64,000 nt of DNA from a virus, in IMG/VR virus record IMGVR_UViG_3300035660_000002, positions 1 through 64,000 of that record, one strand, 5' to 3'. A program made the translations under genes and the position numbers. Under the pieces are notes generated by a model. The model had not been told where the DNA came from, ran no database searches, and saw only the letters and a program-made list of their open reading frames with translations. Positions 1 through 7,642 of this stretch are shown here, piece after piece. Positions within the stretch are counted from its first letter, which is position 1. Every line of letters starts with the position of its first letter.

Positions 1-740
1 GGAGGCGTGATGTCTCTGCTATTTGGGAATGCCTTGGCAAATGTTCCTGCGCTTATCGGCTTCTCCTTTATGATCTTGGATAGGCCGTTTGTGATCTCTC
101 TTTTAAGTTGTGGTACTCTCGCGTCCATCTCTTCCTTCAAACCTTCCTGTCGTCTGTTCAGCTTCCTGAGCTGAGTCTTTTCCCGTTCCTTATTGAGCTT
201 GCCGGACTTGTCCTTCAGCAGTTCCTTGTCCTCTTCCGATGGCTCACTGACTCCTCCCTGTGGAGCGAATGCAATATCGGCGCTTGTTGTCATCTCGGAG
301 GTAAACTTCTCTATACCAAATCGCACCCTGATCGATTCCTCGACTGTTTCCAGTATATTTGAAATGTCATTGCCCTTATCATCAATCACATGATTTATCT
401 TTGTGTTAAGCTTGTTTGACACCTTATCAAGAATGTCTACCAACTGGCTTGAGAGCAATGTCTCTGACACAAAGTACACCATTAAGAATTTCTTGTTGTC
501 ATGTTCAAACACTCTGCCACGAATCCATCCGGGCTTGTAAGCTATGTCCTTGAACACATCGTGGCTGTGCTTCTCCTCCGGCTTATCCGATAGCCGAATA
601 TCCCCACTCTCAAGCGAATACCACCATATCCTCTTGACGTTCTCATTCTTGTGCGCTATCGAGAATAGAAACTTCGGGTCGATGTTTGTAACATCCACGG
701 CCGTTTCCTCTTTCAGCTGATCAAGCAGATCCTTACCCAT
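1..740 (-). CDS. hypothetical protein, 3' end outside window
   Basis: An open frame begins at ATG 740-738 and stays open to base 1 (246 codons), so the C-terminus is missing. The start overlaps the stop of the upstream gene (AATGGGTAA), which points to translational coupling. The protein starts MGKDLLDQLKEE, is rich in Lys and Glu, and has a charged segment around residues 165-215 (repeated EEDKELLKD / KEREKTQLRKL patterns) that looks like a coiled coil. I recognise no family. Its position after head genes makes a virion-associated or assembly role possible, but this is inference only. Confidence 0.75.
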   Translation of the reverse strand, partial: MGKDLLDQLKEETAVDVTNIDPKFLFSIAHKNENVKRIWWYSLESGDIRLSDKPEEKHSHDVFKDIAYKPGWIRGRVFEHDNKKFLMVYFVSETLLSSQLVDILDKVSNKLNTKINHVIDDKGNDISNILETVEESIRVRFGIEKFTSEMTTSADIAFAPQGGVSEPSEEDKELLKDKSGKLNKEREKTQLRKLNRRQEGLKEEMDARVPQLKREITNGLSKIIKEKPISAGTFAKAFPNSRDITP

Positions 741-1158
741 TCTTATGCGCCTTTGCTTTTACGATCTCGCGCTTCTCGTCATCTACACTGTAGTAAGTTT
801 TCCCGCCATCGTTAGAGAACAGTGCCGGGTTGCGTCTTGATTGCCACACACTCTTACCGAATCCCATGTTCTCCCCATACTGCTCTACTACGTTCATCCA
901 CTCACTTGGATCGTCTGTTATCTCTGTCAGTGTTCCCCATCGTGCCAGCTTATCAAAGAGTTCAAGCGTCAGATGCGCCGACATGCCGCTGTGTCCCTGG
1001 TCCGCAAAAGACTTCATCAGCTCCAGCACGGCATTTCCCAGCATGCCGTCGTAGTCACTGCCCTTGTCAAATAGTCCGGCCCTGCCCAGTTCGTCCTTGG
1101 CATGATCTACCAATCCTTCTTCGAGGAGCAGTGCTCTCAGCTCAAGCGTGTCTATCAT
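733..1158 (-). CDS. conserved phage hypothetical protein (141 aa)
   Basis: The start overlaps the stop of the preceding gene by ATGA and its own stop overlaps the next ATG, so it sits in a tight operon. The core (DYDGMLGNAVLELMKSF, then QGHSGMSAHLTLELFDKL, then a WQSRRNPALF segment) matches a small helical protein I know as a recurrent uncharacterised phage protein. No catalytic motif is visible and the function is unknown. Confidence 0.8.
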   Translation of the reverse strand: MIDTLELRALLLEEGLVDHAKDELGRAGLFDKGSDYDGMLGNAVLELMKSFADQGHSGMSAHLTLELFDKLARWGTLTEITDDPSEWMNVVEQYGENMGFGKSVWQSRRNPALFSNDGGKTYYSVDDEKREIVKAKAHKNG

Positions 1159-1394
1159 ACAAAACCTTCTGTGTTCTCTATGTTGTCTGCCAGCTCTCTC
1201 ACAAACTTCGCCACTCTTTTCTTGAACTCAGGATCTTTCTTACATCTATCCATCAATCCAGCCTGCAGACCAAAGTCGAATTCATCACTGGAATACATAC
1301 CGGTATCATCATCTGTTATCAACTCAACAGTGAGTAACTCTTCTGTCTGATGCTCATTTACCTTCTTCAGTTGGTCTACAAGTTTTCTTTCCAT
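1155..1394 (-). CDS. hypothetical protein (79 aa)
   Basis: A small acidic protein starting MERKLVDQLKK, with a GLQAGLMDRCKKDPEFKKR segment and a helical C-terminal half. It shares ATGA with the next gene. A perfect hairpin lies just upstream (1408-1434). No family recognised. Confidence 0.7.
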   Translation of the reverse strand: MERKLVDQLKKVNEHQTEELLTVELITDDDTGMYSSDEFDFGLQAGLMDRCKKDPEFKKRVAKFVRELADNIENTEGFV

Positions 1395-1407
1395 CGATCA
1401 CTCATGT

Positions 1408-1434
1408 GGGGTGGAGGCTTACGGCCTCCACCCC
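1408..1434 (-). terminator. 11-bp perfect hairpin, possible terminator or processing site
   Basis: GGGGTGGAGGC and GCCTCCACCCC flank a 5-nt loop. On the transcribed minus strand it lies after the gene at 1443-1685 and before the one at 1155-1394. There is no U-tract after the stem, so termination is less certain than for the hairpin at 36026. It may instead be an RNA stability or processing element. Confidence 0.5.
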
Positions 1435-1442
1435 TATTTCTC

Positions 1443-1685
1443 CTATTTTGTCATGAAACCTGCTTCAAACAACTGGTTCCGCACGTTCGGATACTTGTAG
1501 AAATCACGCCAAAACTGCCTCTGTTGCTGCCTCGTCATCCCCAGCGACTTCATTGTGAGATCCATCGCTTTAAGGTATTCCCGGGCAAGGTGCGCTTTCC
1601 TTCGCAAACCCCTCACTCGCATGCTTGTAACTATGAACGGCGGAAAGTTCAAAACAGCCTTTATCACTTTTCCGATTCTCTTCAT
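1443..1685 (-). CDS. small basic hypothetical protein (80 aa)
   Basis: Starts MKRIGKVIKAVLNFPPF after a GGTAGG-type ribosome site. It is strongly basic and helical, with Arg/Lys-rich and Gln-rich stretches (MTRQQQRQFWRDFY). No known domain. A nucleic-acid or membrane-surface interaction would fit the charge but is not shown. Confidence 0.65.
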   Translation of the reverse strand: MKRIGKVIKAVLNFPPFIVTSMRVRGLRRKAHLAREYLKAMDLTMKSLGMTRQQQRQFWRDFYKYPNVRNQLFEAGFMTK

Positions 1686-1703
1686 ATTCCTACCTTTGAA
1701 AAG

Positions 1704-2471
1704 TTAGAACCTTACGATTCCTGCTACTTCGATCGCTGCCTGATCAATGAGCTTTCCTTTGACAGATATGCCGAAGGTATCATTGAGGTCGTATTGCGCG
1801 CCTACCGTCATACCGATATTGTTCTTGGCTTTCATCCTCAGCTTCTCGCCCTCCGGGTTGCCCGATATTCTCAGATCAGAATAACGCACGCCTAGAATCG
1901 GAGTTACGGTTCCCTGTATCGGTATCTTGTAATCTGCCAGGTTGAGTGCTTTGGATACCTGGATCTCGAATGCGTAGTCTAAGTAATTAAGATCCTTGTC
2001 ACTCTTCAGCTCGTAGTCTCCTACCTTATTCAGATCTGCTGATGTGGTTCTGATCATTCCAAGCACTGCTAGATCCACAGACAACTTTAATGGCAGGTCC
2101 ACTCTTGCTTCAAGTCCGTAGCCGAATGACATATCAGAGTCTATGTCCTGCTCTCCTTGAAACTGCCCGCCCGTACCTACACCAGCAACGAATGGACTCA
2201 GAGTAATGATGTCCAATATTCTGATATCAGCCTTGGCTCCGTACCACTGGCTTGCTAGCTCGGCTGACATGCCATCCTGCGCCACCTTCCTTGACAGCAG
2301 TATCTCTGAGTACGGCTCGATTCCAATCTTCACATTCATGGAGTCTAAGAACGACTTTGCCACATCAATCGGGTTGCTCGACGCGGACTTCGCGGCATCC
2401 TGAGCGTACCCGGTGAACGCCATCATTGCCACCATTACTACGACTGCTAATATCGTAAACAACTTCTTCAT
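1704..2471 (-). CDS. secreted, outer-membrane-barrel-like protein (255 aa)
   Basis: The N-terminus is a textbook Sec signal peptide: MKKL, a hydrophobic run (residues 5-20), then TGYA with probable cleavage before QDA. The mature part is rich in alternating polar/hydrophobic strands, without cysteines, and ends in a beta-strand with terminal Phe (GIVRF), as in Gram-negative outer-membrane barrels. The ribosome site is AAGGAGGA, 7 nt before ATG. In a phage such a protein might alter the host surface, for example to exclude superinfecting phages; that role is inference. A periplasmic beta-protein is the alternative. Confidence 0.7.
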   Translation of the reverse strand: MKKLFTILAVVVMVAMMAFTGYAQDAAKSASSNPIDVAKSFLDSMNVKIGIEPYSEILLSRKVAQDGMSAELASQWYGAKADIRILDIITLSPFVAGVGTGGQFQGEQDIDSDMSFGYGLEARVDLPLKLSVDLAVLGMIRTTSADLNKVGDYELKSDKDLNYLDYAFEIQVSKALNLADYKIPIQGTVTPILGVRYSDLRISGNPEGEKLRMKAKNNIGMTVGAQYDLNDTFGISVKGKLIDQAAIEVAGIVRF

Positions 2472-2548
2472 GACACTATCCTCCTTAGGTTATTATCGAA
2501 CATCGGTACCTTCATCCACGACAGCGATTCTCCTCCTTCCTTTATTCA

Positions 2549-2641
2549 TCATCTTATTCTTTTCCAAACCATTCCCAACACTGCCCATATTAACAGACTT
2601 AATGCATTTGCTATCATTACTGCTAATACCATTTTAATCAT
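2549..2641 (-). CDS. small membrane peptide (30 aa)
   Basis: ATG at 2641-2639 follows GAAGGA with 8-nt spacing and lies directly behind the stop of the preceding gene. The peptide begins MIKMVLAVMIANA, continues as one hydrophobic helix and ends in basic residues (KRIR). It is probably a single-pass inner-membrane peptide. The next 77 bases up to the gene at 2471 contain further AGGAGG sites and only an 18-codon frame (2493-2549), which I do not call. Confidence 0.55.
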   Translation of the reverse strand: MIKMVLAVMIANALSLLIWAVLGMVWKRIR

Positions 2642-2642
2642 A

Positions 2643-3404
2643 TTAGTTATCCTTCATCCGGTCTATGCCGGAGATTATATTTACATCCTCCGGCGGCACT
2701 TCCAATGTCTTTCCGTTGCTGTCGAACTTGACCTCGAGTTCGCCGCCGTCATGATCTGTCACTACACCTTTCGATCCTTGTGGCATAGTAAATGACACAT
2801 ACTTAACGTCACGCTTCAAAGAGACGCGCTTGTCAACAAACTTGGAGATGTCGCCGCGCTTTTCGGCTACCTCCGAGGCAAAGATTTTATTCCATTCAGC
2901 GATTGCCCTGCGGTATGACCCATCGCCCTTTTTCATCAAAGGAGATGGCTTTCCTGTAAAGATGTTTGGTAATTTTGCGGCAGGACTATTGTTATAAGCG
3001 TCCATTCCGGCATTAGCATAATCTTCCGCCGACTTAAAATTTCCCGGCTCTAATGCTACCTTCCCCTCATCCGCACAGTTGTAGGAAACTTCCCCTGTCG
3101 TTCTGTTCTTTCTGTAGCATTCCGGTCCGCCACAATGAGGGCATACTGATTCATTCGTATCCACTTCAAACACCTTCAGCAACTTATCGATCAGCTGATC
3201 CTGCTCCTCAGAGAAATGCCAGCGCACGTCCTTTTGCTTGTTGTACCATTCCCGGGCCGTGTTGTTCTTGAGCTCCTCACTCATCGCCTGCCAGTCCGCT
3301 ACCATCTCTGCTATGTCGATCGGAGGCATCCGTGTCGCGTCTACCACAAAGTCCGACTCGTCCCGGTCTTTCGGATCTAGTAGTCTAACTTGTGTGTTAC
3401 CCAC
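2643..3404 (-). CDS. C-terminal part of a split DUF5662-type protein (253 aa)
   Basis: Residues about 1-80 (DATRMPPIDIAEMVADW, AMSEELKNNTAREWY, DVRWHFSEEQDQLI) match the C-terminal half of DUF5662 proteins, whose first half ends the gene at 4175-6685. This fragment has its own start: GTG at 3404-3402 with AGGAG upstream, overlapping the 3' end of the GIY-YIG gene. A Cys cluster (CPHCGGPECY) and a C-terminal KOW/SH3-like segment follow. The domain was evidently cut in two by the endonuclease gene. Whether the pieces reassemble is unknown. Confidence 0.75.
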   Translation of the reverse strand: MGNTQVRLLDPKDRDESDFVVDATRMPPIDIAEMVADWQAMSEELKNNTAREWYNKQKDVRWHFSEEQDQLIDKLLKVFEVDTNESVCPHCGGPECYRKNRTTGEVSYNCADEGKVALEPGNFKSAEDYANAGMDAYNNSPAAKLPNIFTGKPSPLMKKGDGSYRRAIAEWNKIFASEVAEKRGDISKFVDKRVSLKRDVKYVSFTMPQGSKGVVTDHDGGELEVKFDSNGKTLEVPPEDVNIISGIDRMKDN

Positions 3405-4173
3405 AATGCAAAGCTCCTGTTTTTATTCCTTTGTTCCAAGGTATTTTTCCTATATGTGCATCTCTGTTTTTATCATTAGATTCTTTTGTATGGTGCTTCC
3501 CAAAGAATGGATGCTTTTCTCCAACTCGTCCAATCATCCCATTCTTCTTTCTGAGTTCCCAATCAGTATTTCCTTGCTTAAAACCACCATATCGGCACTT
3601 GCGACCCAGTACCCACCCGTCCACTTTATATTTATCTACATCTTCCTGCTTGACGAATGCCGCCATGCCCAAAACCAGATTGTGCATATGCTTACTACCA
3701 GCTGGGCCTTTATTTATTTTCCGCACACACCGAAGCCGTTCTGCCTGAGCTATTTTTACTTTCTCTGATCTGTTCTTTGCAGCAACGCTCTGCTTTCTCC
3801 GTGTTTCTTCAGACATCTTTTTACCAAACGATGGACTACCTACTCCCCGTCTACCGTACATAGGGTTAGCGCTGCCTTTTCTGCACACTCCAGTGTCCCC
3901 GCCATCCCCACCCACAGCTATATTGTAACACTGGTCTTTACCAAAAATCTTTTTATACTCTGCAATATATATCTTTTCTAGTTCGTTCAACTTTACTATA
4001 TCTTCTGCTCTGGCTATCACTTCTACTCTAAACACAGTTGCGCCGTACTTTCGTAAAGCTCTAATCAAACGTAAGCCAGATCCGTAGTAGTGCTGCACAA
4101 AGTTACCTTTCTTTTTCCCAATATACACAGATCCATTAACTGTATTTATCGTTTTGTAAATATATCCAAACAT
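3397..4173 (-). CDS. GIY-YIG homing endonuclease (258 aa)
   Basis: Start chosen at ATG 4173 (MFGYIYKTIN) because AGAAGGA lies just upstream and the family begins there. GIY (GYIYKTIN) and YIG (SVYIGKKKG) motifs lie in residues 3-20, a catalytic-type Glu region (NELEKIYIAEYKK) near 80, and NUMOD3-like DNA-binding repeats follow (MSEETRRKQS; HHTKESNDKNRD). It makes a site-specific cut that lets its own gene spread. It sits inside a DUF5662 gene, leaving hardly any non-coding sequence, so a group I intron host is unlikely. Confidence 0.9.
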   Translation of the reverse strand: MFGYIYKTINTVNGSVYIGKKKGNFVQHYYGSGLRLIRALRKYGATVFRVEVIARAEDIVKLNELEKIYIAEYKKIFGKDQCYNIAVGGDGGDTGVCRKGSANPMYGRRGVGSPSFGKKMSEETRRKQSVAAKNRSEKVKIAQAERLRCVRKINKGPAGSKHMHNLVLGMAAFVKQEDVDKYKVDGWVLGRKCRYGGFKQGNTDWELRKKNGMIGRVGEKHPFFGKHHTKESNDKNRDAHIGKIPWNKGIKTGALHCG

Positions 4174-4174
4174 T

Positions 4175-6685
4175 CTATAAATTCCTTCTGTATTCTTCCC
4201 CTTCAACTGACCAATATTCTGGGTGATGTTTATTCGTAAAAATGTGCCTCTCAGTCGCTTTGTTCTCGTCTTCATCCGGCAGCGTGCCCGGAGTCTTGTA
4301 GCTCTTAAAGTTATCCTGCTTGTGCCGCCACGATATCTTTATGTAGGGCGTACGCTCCGGCTCCTCGAGCTTGGATGCATCATGATGCTCCACCTGAGCC
4401 ATCAGGTCGCCACAGTCCGCGCCATTCAGAATATGCGCCTGCTCTAGCCTCTTGGCCGCTGCCTGTACGAGAGCTATATGCTTGGCCGTGCGTTCCTCGA
4501 AGTATTTTTCCTTCTCTTCTTGGCTTGCGTCGGCTTCCTGCAGACGTTCCAAGTCCTCTATGAAATATGTAAAGGTTGCGCCTCTCTTTGTGCGCACCTG
4601 AGCTTTGTCACGAGATACAAGTTCCACTGTTCCTTCAAGTCCCTGGTCGTCGCCGATCTTGACACGGACTTTATCGCCCTCTTTGACAGATTCTTGTGCA
4701 TTGGCTTTATGAATGTTCGGGTTAGGATTGTCCGCGAATTTCTTTGATGCCACACCATCCTTGATCTCTTTCACATAGTCAATGTCACCGCCGTTTATGA
4801 CACTCCAGCTCTTAAAATGCTCATCACAGAACCATGCATGCGCCATGCCCTCTGCCCACTTAACTTCCTTTGTCGGTGGCTTGTCGCACTCCATACACTT
4901 ATCATGACTATGACTTTCATTCACGGATTCCTTCGCTCTCTCTTTGCCTTTTAGGAACTCGGCACCTTTCTTGACCGCTCCGACTGCGCCTCGCGCGCCC
5001 TTCTCCGCTGCCCACACATCCTTCATGAAGAACCTTTTGATGTGCCCGGCCATTGTGCTCTTATAGAATGGTATGACATCAAACATGAGCTGTGAGTGCT
5101 TGCACATAATGCCGTACTGCTTCGGGTTCCTGATCCTTGGAGGCCTATTCTCCGGCTCACCATACTTCGTGCCACGCTGTGTTGTGGTATACGCCGGACC
5201 CCAATATTGGAAGGAAGGACAATTATGGACAAACACGCCTGCAGCAACGAGGAAGTTATGACTATCTTCCACAAATAAATCGTAGACTGGTACTTCTTTA
5301 TCCAAATCTATTATAGTGATCTTTACTACCTTATGATTATGCATCTTCAAGAACTTTCCAGTAATAGGATCCCGTGGCCATGCTTTATTACGCTCTGTCG
5401 TAACTGCACTCGCACGAGCTATTTCTTCTGAGCATGCCCATCTTTTAGCAGACGCCTCTTTCATGCGTTCACGAGTTTCCTCCGATATCTTTCTATTCTG
5501 CCCTGCTTTTATAATACTTTCCCTATTTTTTGGGTTCTTCCACATGTTCTTCATCTGCGCACTAAAAAACTTCCTACCCTCTGCACTCTGGACGAAAGCA
5601 ACGCCCTTCTCATTAAAATGCTTTACGACATCCGGTCTCTTCTCAGCAAATATTCTTCCTGCGTTTGCGTTCCGAATGCTCATCTCTTTTCTAAACTGCG
5701 GATCGTTACGCGCTTTCTCTATGCTTTTGATAACATTCTGCTTACCTAATCTTGCGTGATAATACCAATGCTCAAGACGTCCCATCCATCCCTGATTTTC
5801 TGGTCGATTATCTAATGTATTAAAGTTCTTATGATGAACTGTAAGCCACTTTTCTTTTCCACTTCTCACGAGTTCGTATTTTTTATCATATTGATCTTTC
5901 AGCACAGTCTCAGCAACAATCCTGTGCACCATCTTGAATATTGGCCTGCCCATCCTATCTACTTTTGAATTGTACTTGACCTGCAAGTACTGTTGGGAGA
6001 ACTTCTTGTTTTTACTCAACTTCATATACAATGGCATCAGAGAATCGCCAGTCTTGATCTCCTCTGCTCTCTTATATGTGCCATCTCTCATTCGATACAG
6101 ATGATCTACTGTGCTCTTTATTGTCTTTCCATTATCCAAGGTAACCTCTATCAAATGAGACGTTATCCCTGTAACTCCGAGGCATCTCGCTTTCTTCGGT
6201 GTAAAGTCGCCGTGCTCGTCAGAGGAATATATCCAAAAAGTTTTTGTAGTTCCGTACTCATTCAACATCTCTTCCATGGTAAGCACTCTGCCATCAAGCA
6301 ATGGCACTTTAGTATCGCCAGTCAAACAGCTGCATAGTATCTTAAGGTCGGCCTGATCTACTACGGCCGCGCCGAGTCTCCTCGCGTCAACGCCACTCTT
6401 GTCCTTCTTCCAGTTCCTCATGTCCTGCGCTTCTTTTGCTATTATCTTTCTTATGTCCGCAAATTGCACGGTGACATCATACTTCAGCCCTGCGGTCGTG
6501 GCTGACGTCACCTTGAAGTACCAGACGCCGGCATCTTCTTTTACCAACTTGACGCCGCCTGCGCCTGCCACCTGATCCACACGATCGTAGAACGGTGGAA
6601 AGAGCCGGGTGATAGAGTCCTGCTTCCGCAGTATGCCCCCTATCGGTTCCTCTGACAATTTCCTGGATTCAGCGTATACGTCCAT
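4175..6685 (-). CDS. intein-containing SWIM-finger phage protein, DUF5662 N-part at its end
   Basis: 836 codons; removal of the 369-aa intein (residues 120-488) leaves 467 aa. The join restores CSC-PSFQYWG followed later by CKH, the CxC...CxH pattern of a SWIM zinc finger. After it come a Cys cluster (CMECDKPP), a KOW-like stretch (KIGDDQGLEGTVELV) and the first half of a DUF5662 domain (HHDASKLEEPERTPYI, then HHPEYW), where the frame ends at an inserted GIY-YIG gene. It sits among head genes, so a virion or morphogenesis role is possible; no enzymatic role is evident. Confidence 0.75.
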   Translation of the reverse strand: MDVYAESRKLSEEPIGGILRKQDSITRLFPPFYDRVDQVAGAGGVKLVKEDAGVWYFKVTSATTAGLKYDVTVQFADIRKIIAKEAQDMRNWKKDKSGVDARRLGAAVVDQADLKILCSCLTGDTKVPLLDGRVLTMEEMLNEYGTTKTFWIYSSDEHGDFTPKKARCLGVTGITSHLIEVTLDNGKTIKSTVDHLYRMRDGTYKRAEEIKTGDSLMPLYMKLSKNKKFSQQYLQVKYNSKVDRMGRPIFKMVHRIVAETVLKDQYDKKYELVRSGKEKWLTVHHKNFNTLDNRPENQGWMGRLEHWYYHARLGKQNVIKSIEKARNDPQFRKEMSIRNANAGRIFAEKRPDVVKHFNEKGVAFVQSAEGRKFFSAQMKNMWKNPKNRESIIKAGQNRKISEETRERMKEASAKRWACSEEIARASAVTTERNKAWPRDPITGKFLKMHNHKVVKITIIDLDKEVPVYDLFVEDSHNFLVAAGVFVHNCPSFQYWGPAYTTTQRGTKYGEPENRPPRIRNPKQYGIMCKHSQLMFDVIPFYKSTMAGHIKRFFMKDVWAAEKGARGAVGAVKKGAEFLKGKERAKESVNESHSHDKCMECDKPPTKEVKWAEGMAHAWFCDEHFKSWSVINGGDIDYVKEIKDGVASKKFADNPNPNIHKANAQESVKEGDKVRVKIGDDQGLEGTVELVSRDKAQVRTKRGATFTYFIEDLERLQEADASQEEKEKYFEERTAKHIALVQAAAKRLEQAHILNGADCGDLMAQVEHHDASKLEEPERTPYIKISWRHKQDNFKSYKTPGTLPDEDENKATERHIFTNKHHPEYWSVEGEEYRRNL
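5222..6328 (-). mobile_element. intein with HNH endonuclease domain (369 aa)
   Basis: Begins with Cys in CLTGDTKVPLLDG (block A, Hint fold) and ends AAGVFVHN before Cys+1, the standard splice junctions. A block-B-like TxDHLYRMRDG lies near its residue 75. In the middle are an HNH-type segment (VHHKNFNTLDNRPEN) and a NUMOD3-like repeat (ISEETRERMKEA), so it is a full homing intein. It is more AT-rich than the flanking coding sequence. Its ends resemble those of the portal mini-intein. Confidence 0.92.
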
Positions 6686-6687
6686 CT

Positions 6688-6834
6688 CTACATCCCTATA
6701 TGTTCGTGTGGGTCGAAGTCAGGATTGTAATCCTCAATCTTGGGTTCCCTGTCCCACAAGTTCATCCAGGTCACTGCAACGCACCACAAACCCAGCATGA
6801 TCACAATCACTGAGATGCTTAAATTTTTAAACAT
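6688..6834 (-). CDS. small membrane protein (48 aa)
   Basis: ATG at 6834-6832 after GAGG; the stop lies 2 nt before the next start. Residues 5-22 form one transmembrane helix (ISVIVIMLGLWCVAVTW), followed by an acidic tail ending DPHEHIGM. The function is unknown. Placement and spacing in the operon support it as a real gene. Confidence 0.65.
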   Translation of the reverse strand: MFKNLSISVIVIMLGLWCVAVTWMNLWDREPKIEDYNPDFDPHEHIGM

Positions 6835-6849
6835 ACAGCATCCTCGGGC

Positions 6850-7560
6850 TCAGCGCCGTTGTGCCATCATGATCCAGCGCGATTCTTTCCGCAACGTTTC
6901 AATCAACCTGTCTCTTTCCTTCAGTCCCTCATCCACCATCGTCTGTCCATCTGTCTGCAGACCTATCATCTGGCTCTTCCTTAATATGTTGCCTTCCAGC
7001 ATCATGACCGTTGCCCGCGCATGCTGTCTTATCCATCCGTATATAAATTCATCCAGGATATCCTCATTTGGTAAAATTCTCTTTGTGCCTATGACTGCGA
7101 CAGCTGACGATCCTCTCGGCACCTGCTGCAGGAAAAGCCATCCGCCTTTTGTTGAGTCGTCACTGCGTATCCACTTCCACCTGAAGTCGTTTCCAAGGTA
7201 TATCCTATATCCTTCAAACGTGTGAGACAAAAGCATGAGGTCATTGGTGTATCTGTCCAACGTTATAAATCCTAGTAGCACCCACATCGGGTGATTCGAG
7301 AACAGCTCCTCCTGCATTGTCGATGGGTATGCTCTAACGACTGTCTTTATTTCTGCATTGAGCTGTATGTGTGCCTCTACTGCGCCCCCCGTCACAAGCG
7401 TTCCTGGAACTGGGAACATCCTCACTACCTTATATGCAGAGTGCGTGTTCCAATCAAGTATGCTCTGCTCTACAGCCAGATCTACCGCAGACGGAGTCAG
7501 AGCGAGCGCGAGGGGCTGGAATGATTTCATGATCCAATCTCTGATCTGTTCTGGTTTCAC
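6850..7560 (-). CDS. probable virion neck or head-completion protein (236 aa)
   Basis: This is the first gene after the major capsid gene and its terminator, a common place for neck/connector proteins. No signal peptide or known enzyme motif. It mixes helical N- and C-terminal parts (KSQMIGLQTDGQTM, ERDRLIETLRKESRW) with a beta-rich centre (FEGYRIYLGNDFRWKW). Assignment to head-tail joining rests mainly on position. Confidence 0.5.
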   Translation of the reverse strand: MKPEQIRDWIMKSFQPLALALTPSAVDLAVEQSILDWNTHSAYKVVRMFPVPGTLVTGGAVEAHIQLNAEIKTVVRAYPSTMQEELFSNHPMWVLLGFITLDRYTNDLMLLSHTFEGYRIYLGNDFRWKWIRSDDSTKGGWLFLQQVPRGSSAVAVIGTKRILPNEDILDEFIYGWIRQHARATVMMLEGNILRKSQMIGLQTDGQTMVDEGLKERDRLIETLRKESRWIMMAQRR

Positions 7561-7577
7561 TTGATGTCCTCTTTAGA

Positions 7578-7611
7578 AAACTGGGGCGGGCGTTTTTACC
7601 CGCCCCAGTTT
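7578..7611 (-). terminator. rho-independent terminator after the capsid gene
   Basis: A 13-bp perfect stem, AAACTGGGGCGGG with CCCGCCCCAGTTT, 8-nt loop. On the minus strand the stem ends in a short U-run (TTTTCT). It lies 32 nt beyond the major capsid stop, where termination would set apart the strongly expressed capsid transcript. Confidence 0.85.
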
Positions 7612-7642
7612 AATTACTATCTAATTACCAATATCTACTGAA

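Noticed and set aside
822-1350. Long plus-strand frames opposite the first genes, and similar ones throughout
   Set aside because: They lie opposite well-supported minus-strand genes, lack ribosome sites and give low-complexity or Cys/Leu/Ser-rich translations.
2493-2549. 18-codon frame between the small membrane peptide and the barrel gene
   Set aside because: Too short, and made largely of a run of ribosome-site-like AGGAGG.
3390-4230. Group I intron carrying the GIY-YIG gene
   Set aside because: Almost no non-coding sequence is left for a ribozyme core, and the downstream part has its own AGGAG plus GTG start.
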